Assembly: GCA_944325035.1 (NCBI GenBank)
Contig: CALUYM010000001.1
Coordinates: forward strand, 124,001-188,000
Source: an uncultured Anaeroplasmataceae bacterium
Lineage (GTDB): Bacteria; Bacillota_I; Bacilli_A; Acholeplasmatales; Anaeroplasmataceae
Length of the DNA: 64,000 nt
Direction of reading: 5' to 3'
Shown here: in pieces, positions 28,563 to 37,400 of the stretch
How the letters are laid out: the number at the start of each line of letters is the position of its first letter
Position numbering within the stretch: the stretch's first letter is position 1
Translations under genes and position numbers: made by a program
The notes under the pieces: generated by a model
Told to the model about the DNA's origin: nothing
Seen by the model: the letters and a program-made list of their open reading frames with translations, nothing else
The model's database searches: none

Positions 28563-29690
28563 TTGAAAAAAGTTATAATTGGTTTATCTGGTGGTGTTGA
28601 CTCAAGTGTAGCAGCTCACATTTTAAAAGAACAAGGATACAATGTAGTCGGAGCATTCATGAGAAATTGGGATTCGGCTTTAAATAATGATATTAGAGGA
28701 AATGATACAATCAATGATGATGTATGTCCTCAAGAAGTTGATTATGCTGATGCTGTTTTAGTAGCTAAAAAATTAGGAATTGAAATCAAACGTATTGACT
28801 TTATTGAAGAGTATTGGAATACTGTTTTTTCGTATTTTATTAATGAATATAAAAACTATCGTACGCCAAATCCTGATATTTTATGTAATAAAAATATTAA
28901 GTTCAATGCTTTTTTAAAATTCGCTTTAAATGAAAATGTAGATTATATTGCAATGGGACATTATGCTAAGGTTAGACATGATGAAACTAAAAGTTATCTA
29001 TTAAAAGCAAAAGATCAAAATAAAGATCAAACTTACTTTTTATGTATGTTAAGTCAAGCTCAACTTAGAAAAAGTTTATTTCCACTAGGTGATATTGATA
29101 AGCCACAAGTTAGAAAAATTGCGCATGATTTAGATTTAGTTACAAAAGATAAGAAGGACTCTACAGGGATTTGTTTTATTGGTGAACGTCATTTTAAAGA
29201 ATTTTTAAAGAATTATTTACCGGCTCAACCAGGTAATATTGTATCAATCGAAGGAGATATACTAGGACGTCATGATGGATTAATGTATTATACAATTGGT
29301 CAACGAAAAGGATTAAATATTGGTGGTTCTAGTAAGTATGAAAATGCACCATGGTTTGTGGTTGGAAAAAACATTTCCAAAAATGAATTAGTTGTTGGTC
29401 AGGGATTTAATAATCCGTTATTATTTAGTACAAGTTGTATTTGTGAAGATCTAAATGAAATTACAGATCCTCTAGAAATAGGTAAAGTATATCAAGCTAA
29501 AATAAGATATAGAGGTGAAGATAATCCTGTAAAAGTAGTAAAAAAAGACAAAAAAACAGTGGTTGAATTCGTTAATCCAATTCGAGCTGTAACCCCAGGT
29601 CAAGCTATTGTTTTTTACGATGGTGATATTTGTATGGGTGGAGCTTTTATTAAAGAAGTATATTATAATGGTGAAAAAAGACAATATTAA
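28563..29690 (+). CDS. mnmA: tRNA-specific 2-thiouridylase
   Basis: A 375-residue enzyme of normal length that places sulphur on U34 of tRNAs for Glu, Gln and Lys. The PP-loop ATP motif is GLSGGVDSS at residues 7-15; the first catalytic cysteine is in NPDILCNKNIKF and the second in DSTGICFIGER. C-terminal blocks GQRKGLNIGG and IRYRGEDNPVKV belong to the RNA-binding domains. The start codon is TTG 28563, with AGAGGTGAT ahead. Driven by a consensus promoter and closed by its own terminator. Confidence 0.96.
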   Translation: MKKVIIGLSGGVDSSVAAHILKEQGYNVVGAFMRNWDSALNNDIRGNDTINDDVCPQEVDYADAVLVAKKLGIEIKRIDFIEEYWNTVFSYFINEYKNYRTPNPDILCNKNIKFNAFLKFALNENVDYIAMGHYAKVRHDETKSYLLKAKDQNKDQTYFLCMLSQAQLRKSLFPLGDIDKPQVRKIAHDLDLVTKDKKDSTGICFIGERHFKEFLKNYLPAQPGNIVSIEGDILGRHDGLMYYTIGQRKGLNIGGSSKYENAPWFVVGKNISKNELVVGQGFNNPLLFSTSCICEDLNEITDPLEIGKVYQAKIRYRGEDNPVKVVKKDKKTVVEFVNPIRAVTPGQAIVFYDGDICMGGAFIKEVYYNGEKRQY

Positions 29691-29695
29691 CTATG

Positions 29696-29724
29696 AACTA
29701 GTGTGAAAACACTAGTTTTTGTTA
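29696..29724 (+). terminator. Terminator after mnmA
   Basis: AACTAGTGT (29696-29704) and ACACTAGTT (29709-29717) form a 9-bp stem with a GAAA tetraloop, then TTTGTT. Confidence 0.85.
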
Positions 29725-29750
29725 TTAAGGAATACGATTTATCATATATA
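29722..29750 (+). promoter_or_regulatory. Probable promoter of murG
   Basis: A perfect -10 TATAAT (29745-29750) follows a weak -35, TTATTA (29722-29727), by 17 bases, 14 bases before the GTG start of murG. Confidence 0.55.
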
Positions 29751-29764
29751 ATATTGGTGATAAA

Positions 29765-30709
29765 GTGAATATAATTTTAACAGGCGGCTTTAGTGGTGGT
29801 CATATCATACCACTTATAAGACTTGCTAAAAAAATGAAAGAACATCAATATTTATATTTAGGATTTGAAAACCACTTAGAAGAAAAACTAGCAAAAGAAT
29901 CAAATATTGAATTCTTTGGTCTAAAAAAATTTGACACTAAGTTTAAACGATATTTTTATGTAAAAAAATATTTTAATGAAATTGAGCAAAGGATAAAAAA
30001 ATTTAAACCACAATTAGTTATATCAACAGGTGGCTATCATTCATTTCCAATGATATACTATGCAAAAAAAAATAATATAAAATATATTTTAATCGAAGAG
30101 AATATGAAAATTGGATTATTAAATATGTTATTTAAGAAAAATGCATATAAATTTATTACTTCTTTTCCACTTTCGCTAGGTGAATTTGGGCCTAATCCTT
30201 CAATTTATTTCAATCCTGTAAAGCAATCTATTGAATATGATTTTTTATGTATAGGTGGTTCTTTAGGGAGTCATATAATAATTAAAGAAGCAATTAAATT
30301 ATCCAAAAAATATAAGGTGTTAGTTATAGCAGGGAGATATCAAGCGGAGTATTTAAAATATCAAACAAAGAATTTTAAAGTGTTAGGATTTGTTAATTTA
30401 TTAGATTATTATGGAATATCGAAATTAATTATTACTAGAAGTGGTAGTTCAACATTATTTGAATTAATTAAAGCTAATGCTTCTTTTGTAACTATTCCAG
30501 CATCAAAGACGAAACGTAATCATCAATTTTATAATGCTAAGTTTATAGAAAAAAATGGTCTTGGATTAATGTTAAATGAAAATCGTATTACCAAAAAAAG
30601 TCTAATTAAAGCTCTGAATTTTGATTTTACTAAAATTAAAGAAACGCAAAAAAATTTTATAGAATCATTTGAAGATAATTTCTATGAGGAAATTATACGT
30701 GGAATTTAG
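29765..30709 (+). CDS. murG: MurG, lipid II GlcNAc-transferase
   Basis: A 314-residue GT-B glycosyltransferase that adds GlcNAc to lipid I at the inner membrane face. The N-terminal glycine loop is LTGGFSGGHIIPL; STGGYHSFP is the second conserved block; IGGSLGSH opens the C-terminal nucleotide-binding domain; ITRSGSSTLFEL is the donor-binding motif, with NHQFYNA following. It is about 40 residues shorter than usual MurG and very rich in Lys, Ile and Asn. The start is GTG 29765 with GGTGATA upstream. murB follows, overlapping its end by about 11 bases. Confidence 0.9.
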   Translation: MNIILTGGFSGGHIIPLIRLAKKMKEHQYLYLGFENHLEEKLAKESNIEFFGLKKFDTKFKRYFYVKKYFNEIEQRIKKFKPQLVISTGGYHSFPMIYYAKKNNIKYILIEENMKIGLLNMLFKKNAYKFITSFPLSLGEFGPNPSIYFNPVKQSIEYDFLCIGGSLGSHIIIKEAIKLSKKYKVLVIAGRYQAEYLKYQTKNFKVLGFVNLLDYYGISKLIITRSGSSTLFELIKANASFVTIPASKTKRNHQFYNAKFIEKNGLGLMLNENRITKKSLIKALNFDFTKIKETQKNFIESFEDNFYEEIIRGI

Positions 30710-31571
30710 ACATTATATAAAAAATAATAAAATTGGTCGTATAATTGAAAATATTTCTTTTTCTGAGTTAAATACTATTGGACTTGGTGGAAATATTAGA
30801 TATGTAGTTTATCCTAAAAATTTTAGAAAGCTTAAAAAATTATTAAAAAAAATAAAAAAAGATAATAAATCTTATTACATATCAGGTTTTGGCTCGAATT
30901 TATATACTAAAAAATTTGATGGAGTTTTAATTAAACTAGATGATATTAAACGTAAATTTAAAATAAAAAAAGATATTCATCTATCTGCCAATTATTCACT
31001 TAGTCAAGCTTCTAGAAAATTGATAAAAGAAAATATTTCTAGTTTAATAAGTACAATTGGAATTCCAGGTAGTTTAGGTGGAGCAATATATATGAATGCC
31101 GGTTTCTCCAATTATAATGTTAGTGATCACCTAAAAAAAATTCGTATTTTAACACCAAATAACAAAGTCAAATGGATTAAGAAAAGTGGTTGTGAATTTA
31201 AATATCGCTATTCAAGTTTTATGAATAATAAAAGTATTATTTTAGAAGCTAAATTTTTTATAGTTAAAGATCTTAATATTCAAAGTAAGTGTAAAGAATT
31301 ACTGATAAAAAGATATAAAAGTCAACCTGTTGGAAAGAGCTTAGGGTCTATTTATAAAAATACTTCTCTATATTATGCTGGGGAAGTAATTGAGAGATTA
31401 GGATTTAAAGGTTTTACTCATAAAGGTATAAAAATAAGTGAAAAACATGCTAATATATGGATTAATCAAAATGGACATATTAATGATTTGTTAGAACTAT
31501 TATTTATAGTTGAGTTATCAGCTTTATTAAAATTAAATATCCGTTTAAAAAGAGAAATAATTGAATTTTAG
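30699..31571 (+). CDS. murB: UDP-N-acetylenolpyruvoylglucosamine reductase
   Basis: A 290-residue FAD enzyme that reduces UDP-GlcNAc-enolpyruvate to UDP-MurNAc. FAD-binding text is TIGLGGNIRYVVYP and YISGFGSNLYT; IPGSLGGAIYMNAG and YRYSSFM are the conserved central motifs; GKSLGSIYKN lies in the C-terminal substrate domain. Start chosen at GTG 30699, nine bases after GAGGA; two upstream in-frame ATGs lack such a site. It overlaps the murG end. A decayed second copy of its last 80 bases lies 327 bases downstream. Relatives often continue with ftsQ/divIB and ftsA, which are absent here. Confidence 0.93.
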   Translation: MEFRHYIKNNKIGRIIENISFSELNTIGLGGNIRYVVYPKNFRKLKKLLKKIKKDNKSYYISGFGSNLYTKKFDGVLIKLDDIKRKFKIKKDIHLSANYSLSQASRKLIKENISSLISTIGIPGSLGGAIYMNAGFSNYNVSDHLKKIRILTPNNKVKWIKKSGCEFKYRYSSFMNNKSIILEAKFFIVKDLNIQSKCKELLIKRYKSQPVGKSLGSIYKNTSLYYAGEVIERLGFKGFTHKGIKISEKHANIWINQNGHINDLLELLFIVELSALLKLNIRLKREIIEF

Positions 31572-31817
31572 TATTAGTTATGTAATTATATAGATTTAAT
31601 GTTCAGTAATTCTAAAATTTTAGTAATTTTTATAAAAATTAATATATTAATATTTTGAGATTATAAGATAATTTTTAAAAGAATGGCTTAAAATTACATC
31701 TATAATTTTATTTTAAAATAAAGTCCACTGAATAAAGTTAAAATATATTGAAAAGTTTAATCTAACTAAATTTTTGTCATAAATTAAATCAAGTTAGATT
31801 AAATAATTGACGTTTTT

Positions 31818-31897
31818 TTAGAATTATTATTTTTTACTGAAGTATAGAATCTAATTGTGTTAAATATCCATCTAAAAAGAAAAATAATTGAATTTTA
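31818..31897 (+). pseudogene. Relic of a second murB 3' end
   Basis: These 80 bases align without gaps to the last 80 bases of murB (31491-31570); I count 20 differences (75% identity). The final stretch is nearly identical (TAAATATCC...AATAATTGAATTTTA). Translated it reads LELLFFTEV, a stop, then LNIHLKRKIIEF against LKLNIRLKREIIEF in murB. A weaker match may extend upstream to about 31780 with a frameshift. It lies inside the 423-base AT-rich gap (31572-31994) before ftsZ; I see nothing else there except the ftsZ promoter. Confidence 0.75.
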
Positions 31898-31924
31898 TTG
31901 CTTCTTTTTCAGGTTAAATTTCAC

Positions 31925-31953
31925 TTGAAAATAGTATTTTTATAGGTTAAAAT
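31925..31953 (+). promoter_or_regulatory. Promoter of ftsZ
   Basis: TTGAAA (31925-31930), 17 bases and TAAAAT (31948-31953) lie about 56 bases before the ftsZ start. Confidence 0.65.
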
Positions 31954-32009
31954 ATATAGTAAGAAAATCTTCGTTTTTTTGTCGAATTTGTGTAATGGAG
32001 GTATTAATT

Positions 32010-33248
32010 ATGTTATTTGGAGAAGAGGAAAGCTTTTCATTAAAACCTATAATTAAAGTAATTGGCGTCGGTGGAGCTGGAAAAAATGCAATCGACCGAA
32101 TGATAGATTATGAAGTTCGTGGTGTTGAATTCATAACAGTTAATACAGACGCTCAAGATTTAAAAATTTCAAAGGCTAATACTAGAATTATCATTGGTAA
32201 ACATTTAACTAGAGGTCTTGGTGCAGGTGCTAACCCTGAGGTTGGGCGCAACGCAGCTTTAGAAGATGAAGCATCTTTAAAAGAAGCTGTTAAGGATGCT
32301 AACATGGTGTTTATTGCTTGTGGTATGGGTGGTGGCACAGGAACAGGTGCTGCTCCAGTTATTGCACGTATTTGTAAAGAGTTAGGTATTTTAACTGTAG
32401 CTATTGTAACTAAGCCCTTCTTTTTTGAAGGTCCTCGTAGAATGAGTGTAGCCGTGCAAGGTCTTGAAGAAATTCGAAAATATGTTGATACTTTAATTGT
32501 AATCCCTAATGAAAGATTATTTACAATTGTTGATCCAAGTACACCAATGTTGCAAGCATATCGTGAAGTTGACGATATATTACGTCAGGGAGTACAAGGA
32601 ATTGCTGAAATTATTAATTTTCCAGGCTTAGTTAATATCGACTTCGCTGATGTTAAAACAACTATGAAAGATAAGGGGACTGCCTTAATGGGAATTGGGG
32701 TTGCTAAAGGTCCTAATCGTGCTGTTGAAGCCGCTCGAAAAGCAATTCATTCTAATTTGCTTGAAGTATCGATTGATGGCGCAACTGATGCAATCGTGAA
32801 TATTGCTTCATCTGAAGAGGTAACTTTAGTTGAAATTGGTGAAGTTTTAGCAGAAATAAGAAATAATTGCGATAAGAATTTAAATATTATTTATGGTAAC
32901 TATATTAACAACGATTTAGGGGATGAATTAGTAGTATCTATCATCGCAACGGGATATGAACTTAAAGCCAAAGAAAATGGTATTGAAAATTTAGCTAGCG
33001 AAATTTTCTCTAATACCTCAAATACTAATATTGATTATAAACGTCAAGAGATTCAAGAAGATATTGTAGAAGATGAAGAGGATGATGAACCTGGAGAACT
33101 TGACCACTTATTTAAGAATCGTCGTTTTGAACGCCAAGAGAAAAAACGTTTAAAAGAAGAAATGAAAGCTCAAAAGAAAGCGGCTAAGAAAAATGCTCAA
33201 GAAGATAGAACTTCAGGTATTAGTCTTCCGGATTGGTTGAAAAAATAA
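32010..33248 (+). CDS. ftsZ: Cell division protein FtsZ
   Basis: A 412-residue tubulin-like GTPase that forms the division ring. GTP-binding motifs are GVGGAGKNAIDRM, the tubulin signature GGGTGTGAAPVIA and NTDAQDL; the T7 loop NIDFADVKTTM activates hydrolysis across the interface. After about residue 320 comes a charged linker rich in Glu and Lys, then the short terminal peptide SLPDWLKK that would bind partners. Start chosen at ATG 32010, eight bases after GGAGG; ATG 31995 overlaps that site. It overlaps tcdA by one base. No ftsA precedes it. Confidence 0.97.
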   Translation: MLFGEEESFSLKPIIKVIGVGGAGKNAIDRMIDYEVRGVEFITVNTDAQDLKISKANTRIIIGKHLTRGLGAGANPEVGRNAALEDEASLKEAVKDANMVFIACGMGGGTGTGAAPVIARICKELGILTVAIVTKPFFFEGPRRMSVAVQGLEEIRKYVDTLIVIPNERLFTIVDPSTPMLQAYREVDDILRQGVQGIAEIINFPGLVNIDFADVKTTMKDKGTALMGIGVAKGPNRAVEAARKAIHSNLLEVSIDGATDAIVNIASSEEVTLVEIGEVLAEIRNNCDKNLNIIYGNYINNDLGDELVVSIIATGYELKAKENGIENLASEIFSNTSNTNIDYKRQEIQEDIVEDEEDDEPGELDHLFKNRRFERQEKKRLKEEMKAQKKAAKKNAQEDRTSGISLPDWLKK

Positions 33249-33964
33249 TGGCGTTTGATTTTTTAGAAAGAGAATTAATGGTTCTTGGTGAAGAAGGAGT
33301 TAATAAGCTTGCTTCAAAACGTGTATTAGTATTTGGTTGTGGTGGAGTTGGTGGAGCTTGTATAGAAGCTCTAGCTAGAGCTGGAATTTTAAACATTGAT
33401 GTTGTTGATGGCGATGTTGTAAGCTTATCTAATAAAAATCGTCAAATTATAGCATTAGATTCAACTTTAGGAAAATCTAAAACAACGGTTATTAAAAACC
33501 GCCTTTTAGATATTAATAAAGATATTAATGTTTTTGAATATAATTTATTTTATATTGATGCAACATATCATTTAATCGATTTTACTAAATATGATTATGT
33601 CATTGATTGCATTGATACAGTAACTGCTAAATTGCATATTATTGAAGAATGTACTAGGTTAAATATCCCATTGATTTCGTCAACTGGAACTGGTAATAGA
33701 ATGGATCCTACTAAATTTAGAATAACTGATATATTTAATACTACATATGATCCACTTGCTAAAGTTTTACGCAGTGAATTAAAAAAACGTAATATAAAAA
33801 AATTAAGAGTTTTAGCATCAACAGAGCAGCCTATTAAAATTCCCGAGGAAAGAAAGATCAAAGATCCAATTTCTAAAAGGAATATTCCTGGTTCTATTTC
33901 ATTCGTTCCCCCAGTTGCAGGTTATATAATTGCCTCATTTGTAGTTAAAGAGTTATTAAAATAA
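33248..33964 (+). CDS. tcdA: tRNA threonylcarbamoyladenosine dehydratase (ThiF/E1-like)
   Basis: A 238-residue E1-like enzyme. The ATP-binding motif VLVFGCGGVGGACIEALAR lies at about residues 27-45; DGDVVSLSNKNRQ is the Arg-containing block that fixes the nucleotide; DCIDTVTAK is the next conserved stretch. TcdA dehydrates t6A to its cyclic form in tRNA. Start chosen at ATG 33248, sharing one base with the ftsZ stop. The C-terminal part (PGSISFVPPVAGYIIASFVV) matches the TcdA membrane-proximal ending, which favours TcdA over MoeB or ThiF. Confidence 0.88.
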   Translation: MAFDFLERELMVLGEEGVNKLASKRVLVFGCGGVGGACIEALARAGILNIDVVDGDVVSLSNKNRQIIALDSTLGKSKTTVIKNRLLDINKDINVFEYNLFYIDATYHLIDFTKYDYVIDCIDTVTAKLHIIEECTRLNIPLISSTGTGNRMDPTKFRITDIFNTTYDPLAKVLRSELKKRNIKKLRVLASTEQPIKIPEERKIKDPISKRNIPGSISFVPPVAGYIIASFVVKELLK

Positions 33965-33990
33965 AAATCGGAAAAATCCGATTTTTTTAT
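33963..33990 (+). terminator. Terminator after ftsZ-tcdA
   Basis: AAAAATCGGA (33963-33972) pairs with TCCGATTTTT (33977-33986) around a 4-base loop, T-rich tail. Confidence 0.8.
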
Positions 33991-34407
33991 TTTTATAAAC
34001 CAATAATTAAATAAATATAATTATGTTCTATATTACATTTTGATGGAATGATTTTTAATTATTAATTGAGTTGAAAAAGATTATAAAAAATATTAGACCA
34101 ATACTAATACCTACAAGTCAAATTAGAATTTTTGATATTTTGTATTGTAAAAATTTCAATATAAAAATCATAAAATAGAAATAGCTAAAGTGTAAATAAT
34201 TTTATATCTATTATAAGTACTTAATAGTTCTTTTTAAGAATATTTTTCATTAAGAAATTATCCTTATCTTAAATGATTAATATTATAAAACTATATTTTA
34301 ATAAAAAATATTAAATATAGTAAACTATAATCAAAATAAATAATTAAAAAAATAAAACTTTTACTATAAAAATAATGTTTAATTAGCATCTAAAAAGTAA
34401 AATAAGC
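33991..34407 (+). other. AT-rich intergenic stretch before the giant gene
   Basis: About 420 bases of extremely AT-rich sequence with no open frame of note and no hairpin or homology I recognise, ending at the promoter of the giant gene. Confidence 0.6.
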
Positions 34408-34436
34408 TTGACATAAAATATTTTTTTATATATTCT
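34408..34436 (+). promoter_or_regulatory. Promoter of the giant surface-protein gene
   Basis: A consensus TTGACA (34408-34413) is followed after 17 bases by TATTCT (34431-34436). AAGGGAG (34451-34457) is the ribosome-binding site for ATG 34467. Confidence 0.65.
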
Positions 34437-34466
34437 ATATATAAGTTTTGAAGGGAGTATTTTATT

Positions 34467-37400
34467 ATGCTCAAAAATCTAAAAAAAATTTTCGATAAAA
34501 AAATAAAAAAAATATCCATAGAAAAAGATGAAATAAAAAAGGAATTAAGTACACAACAAAAAGATTGTGATAACATAGATAAGATTCAAGATTTAGAAAA
34601 CGAAATGAAAACAGATTCCAAGTTAAATGATCATAAAAAAGTTAAAAAGAAAAATAAGAAGAAATTAACACGTAAGCAAAAAATTATAAAACGTTCTTTG
34701 CTTTGTTCACTTGCCGTTTTATTATGTTTTGTAATTGGTTCAGTTTGTTTTTTATTTTTGGGTGGAAATGATGTTCCTGCCCAAGCTGGGGAAACTAACG
34801 CAACTACTACAATAAAACCTTTGCCTATTAATTCTAATCCTTCAAAAGAGACTGATTTAGATAATATTGCTTATTTAGCATATAAAATTCAAACTTCTAG
34901 AAATTTTAAGTCTGTGAGCAATGGACAAGCAACTTCCAAGGTAATGGGAATTCCTTATGTTCAAACGATTGTTGATTATCGTTCTGTTTCTGATGAATAT
35001 ATGTTTCAAAAGACAATTTCAACATCTTCGATGGTAAGTTTTGCTCTAGAAAAATTCTATTTTGATGATAAAATTATTAGACGTGAAGGTTCACCTAATG
35101 GTCAAACGGATGCAAATTGGGCTGAAACTCCCAAAGATGCAATTACTTATAAGTTAGCAGACCAGCTTTATGGTTGGACACCAAATCAAATATCGGCATA
35201 TATTTTATGTGAAGAATCTATTTTAACGACTGAACGCTTGGCAAATGGGGAAAATGGATTTTATGAAATTAAATTAGTTTTAGACCCATCAGTTGCCCCT
35301 TATAAATATCAACGACAAGTAAAAGAATTTGCTGGTAGTAATAGTTACCCTGGTTTCAGTAAAATTGAATTAACTTATAAATTTGATAGCCAATGGAATA
35401 TAATTTCAACTCATACAGAAGAAATTTATGGAATATCAATGTTTGGAATGAATTTAACAATTTCTACAGATATAAATGAAGAATTTACATATGAAGATGA
35501 AGTTGAAATTCCAGAAGTAGATTATTATGAAGCATATCGAAATATGCCAGCTATAGGAGAAGTAGATGATAAAATAATATCTGCACAAGAACTATTTTTA
35601 CAAGGCTTCTCTAACTTACTAAATGGAAACCTAGAAAAATATCAAATAGATTTAATTATAAACGAAAGGCGTTTTAATATTATTGCAAATATTGAAATGG
35701 CTTCTAATACTTACTTAATAAGTATAAATGACGAAATATTTATAAAAGCAGATTTAAATAATACGAATTCTGTATATATAAATTACAAAGATTTACACCT
35801 TAAATATGAACTAAGTGATAATGAAAAAATGATAAATCTCATTGGCATTATCTTAGATGGTATTAATATTTCAAACAATCAAAAAACAAGTATTAAATTG
35901 GATATAAACTCTATCATGCAGGCTTTACTTTCTGCACCAGTTGAAATTGATGATGTAAATAATACAGCTGTAATAAATACTATCCTGCCGCTAGGTATAA
36001 TTGACCTACCAATTCAATTTAGCTTTATTAAAAATACAGATACATATATTTTTAATTCTATTATTTCAGATGTAGAAATTGAAACAAATAAGATAAAATT
36101 GTCTGTTAATAATACAAGTCAAATTGTTTTATTCGAGGAAGCAAATCATTATCAAAATTTGGGATATTTAAGTTTTATTTTAGAAGACATAGCCAAACTT
36201 TTAAATGCTAAAGCTATTAGTTTTGAAGGTGATATTAAGATTCCATTAAATGAAAAGACAACTAATGTTAATTTAGATGGAATATACGACCCAATATCTA
36301 AGCGATTAAAAATAGCATTCACCTCTGATTATATGGAAGGGTTGAATTTTGATTTATATTATCAAGATGGATATATTTATTTAGTTAAAAATGAATTAAA
36401 TCTAAAATTTGAAATAAATCGCTTGAATGAAATAATTGAAATTATAAAGAATAATAAAAATTCAGAACAAGAACAAGCTAGTGAAGATTTGTTACTGATA
36501 TTATCAATACTTAAAGATATTAAACTAGATGAAACAATATCTTCTATAGTGATAACTGAAAATAGTTTAGATTTTACAGTTTATACGATTAATAGTGCAT
36601 ATAGCGCTTCTATATTTAATGAAGACAACAATCTAGTTTTAAATCTGATGGATTTAGTTAAATTAACTTTAACCCCAACTAATTCAAATGATTTTGCTAT
36701 TCCTGAGACTTCAACTGATGTAAGTGATCTAGTTGTTTTAATTAAGTATTTCTTAGCAAACAAAGATGCAAAAGCATATGACATTAACTTAAATTTTGAT
36801 TTAAATTATAATGATATGATTATGACTTTTAGTGGCCATGCATATTTTGATATTAACTTAAATTTAAAATTTACAGGATATGTTGAAGCTGAAGGTGTAA
36901 AGATTCCGTTAGACATAATTTTAAAAGATTCAAAGCTTTATGTAACAGTTCTAGAAAAATCATTTATGTTTAAAATAAATGAAATATTTAATTACTTACC
37001 ACAAATTAATATTGATCTTGTTACATCAGTTTTAGCATTACTTGTTGTAAGTCCAAGTATTTTAAATAATACATTAACATTATCTTTAAACGATATTAAT
37101 TGGAATAATATTAATATTTCAAATATAAATATGGAAATTAATCCTACTGATTTAAAGGTGATTGATGGTATTCCATCTGATTATTATGAATTAAACGATT
37201 TAAAAAACTTAGTAAACATTGTTCAAGAAATTATCGAAATTTTTAAAAATGAAAAACTTAGCATTAATTTCAAGACATTAATTAACTATAAAAATAACAA
37301 TTATCCAATCGAAATTAATGGTATTTACGATCAAACTAAAAAATCATTTAGTTTAGAAGTTAAAATTGGTATAAATGATACAACTTTAATAATTAATTTA

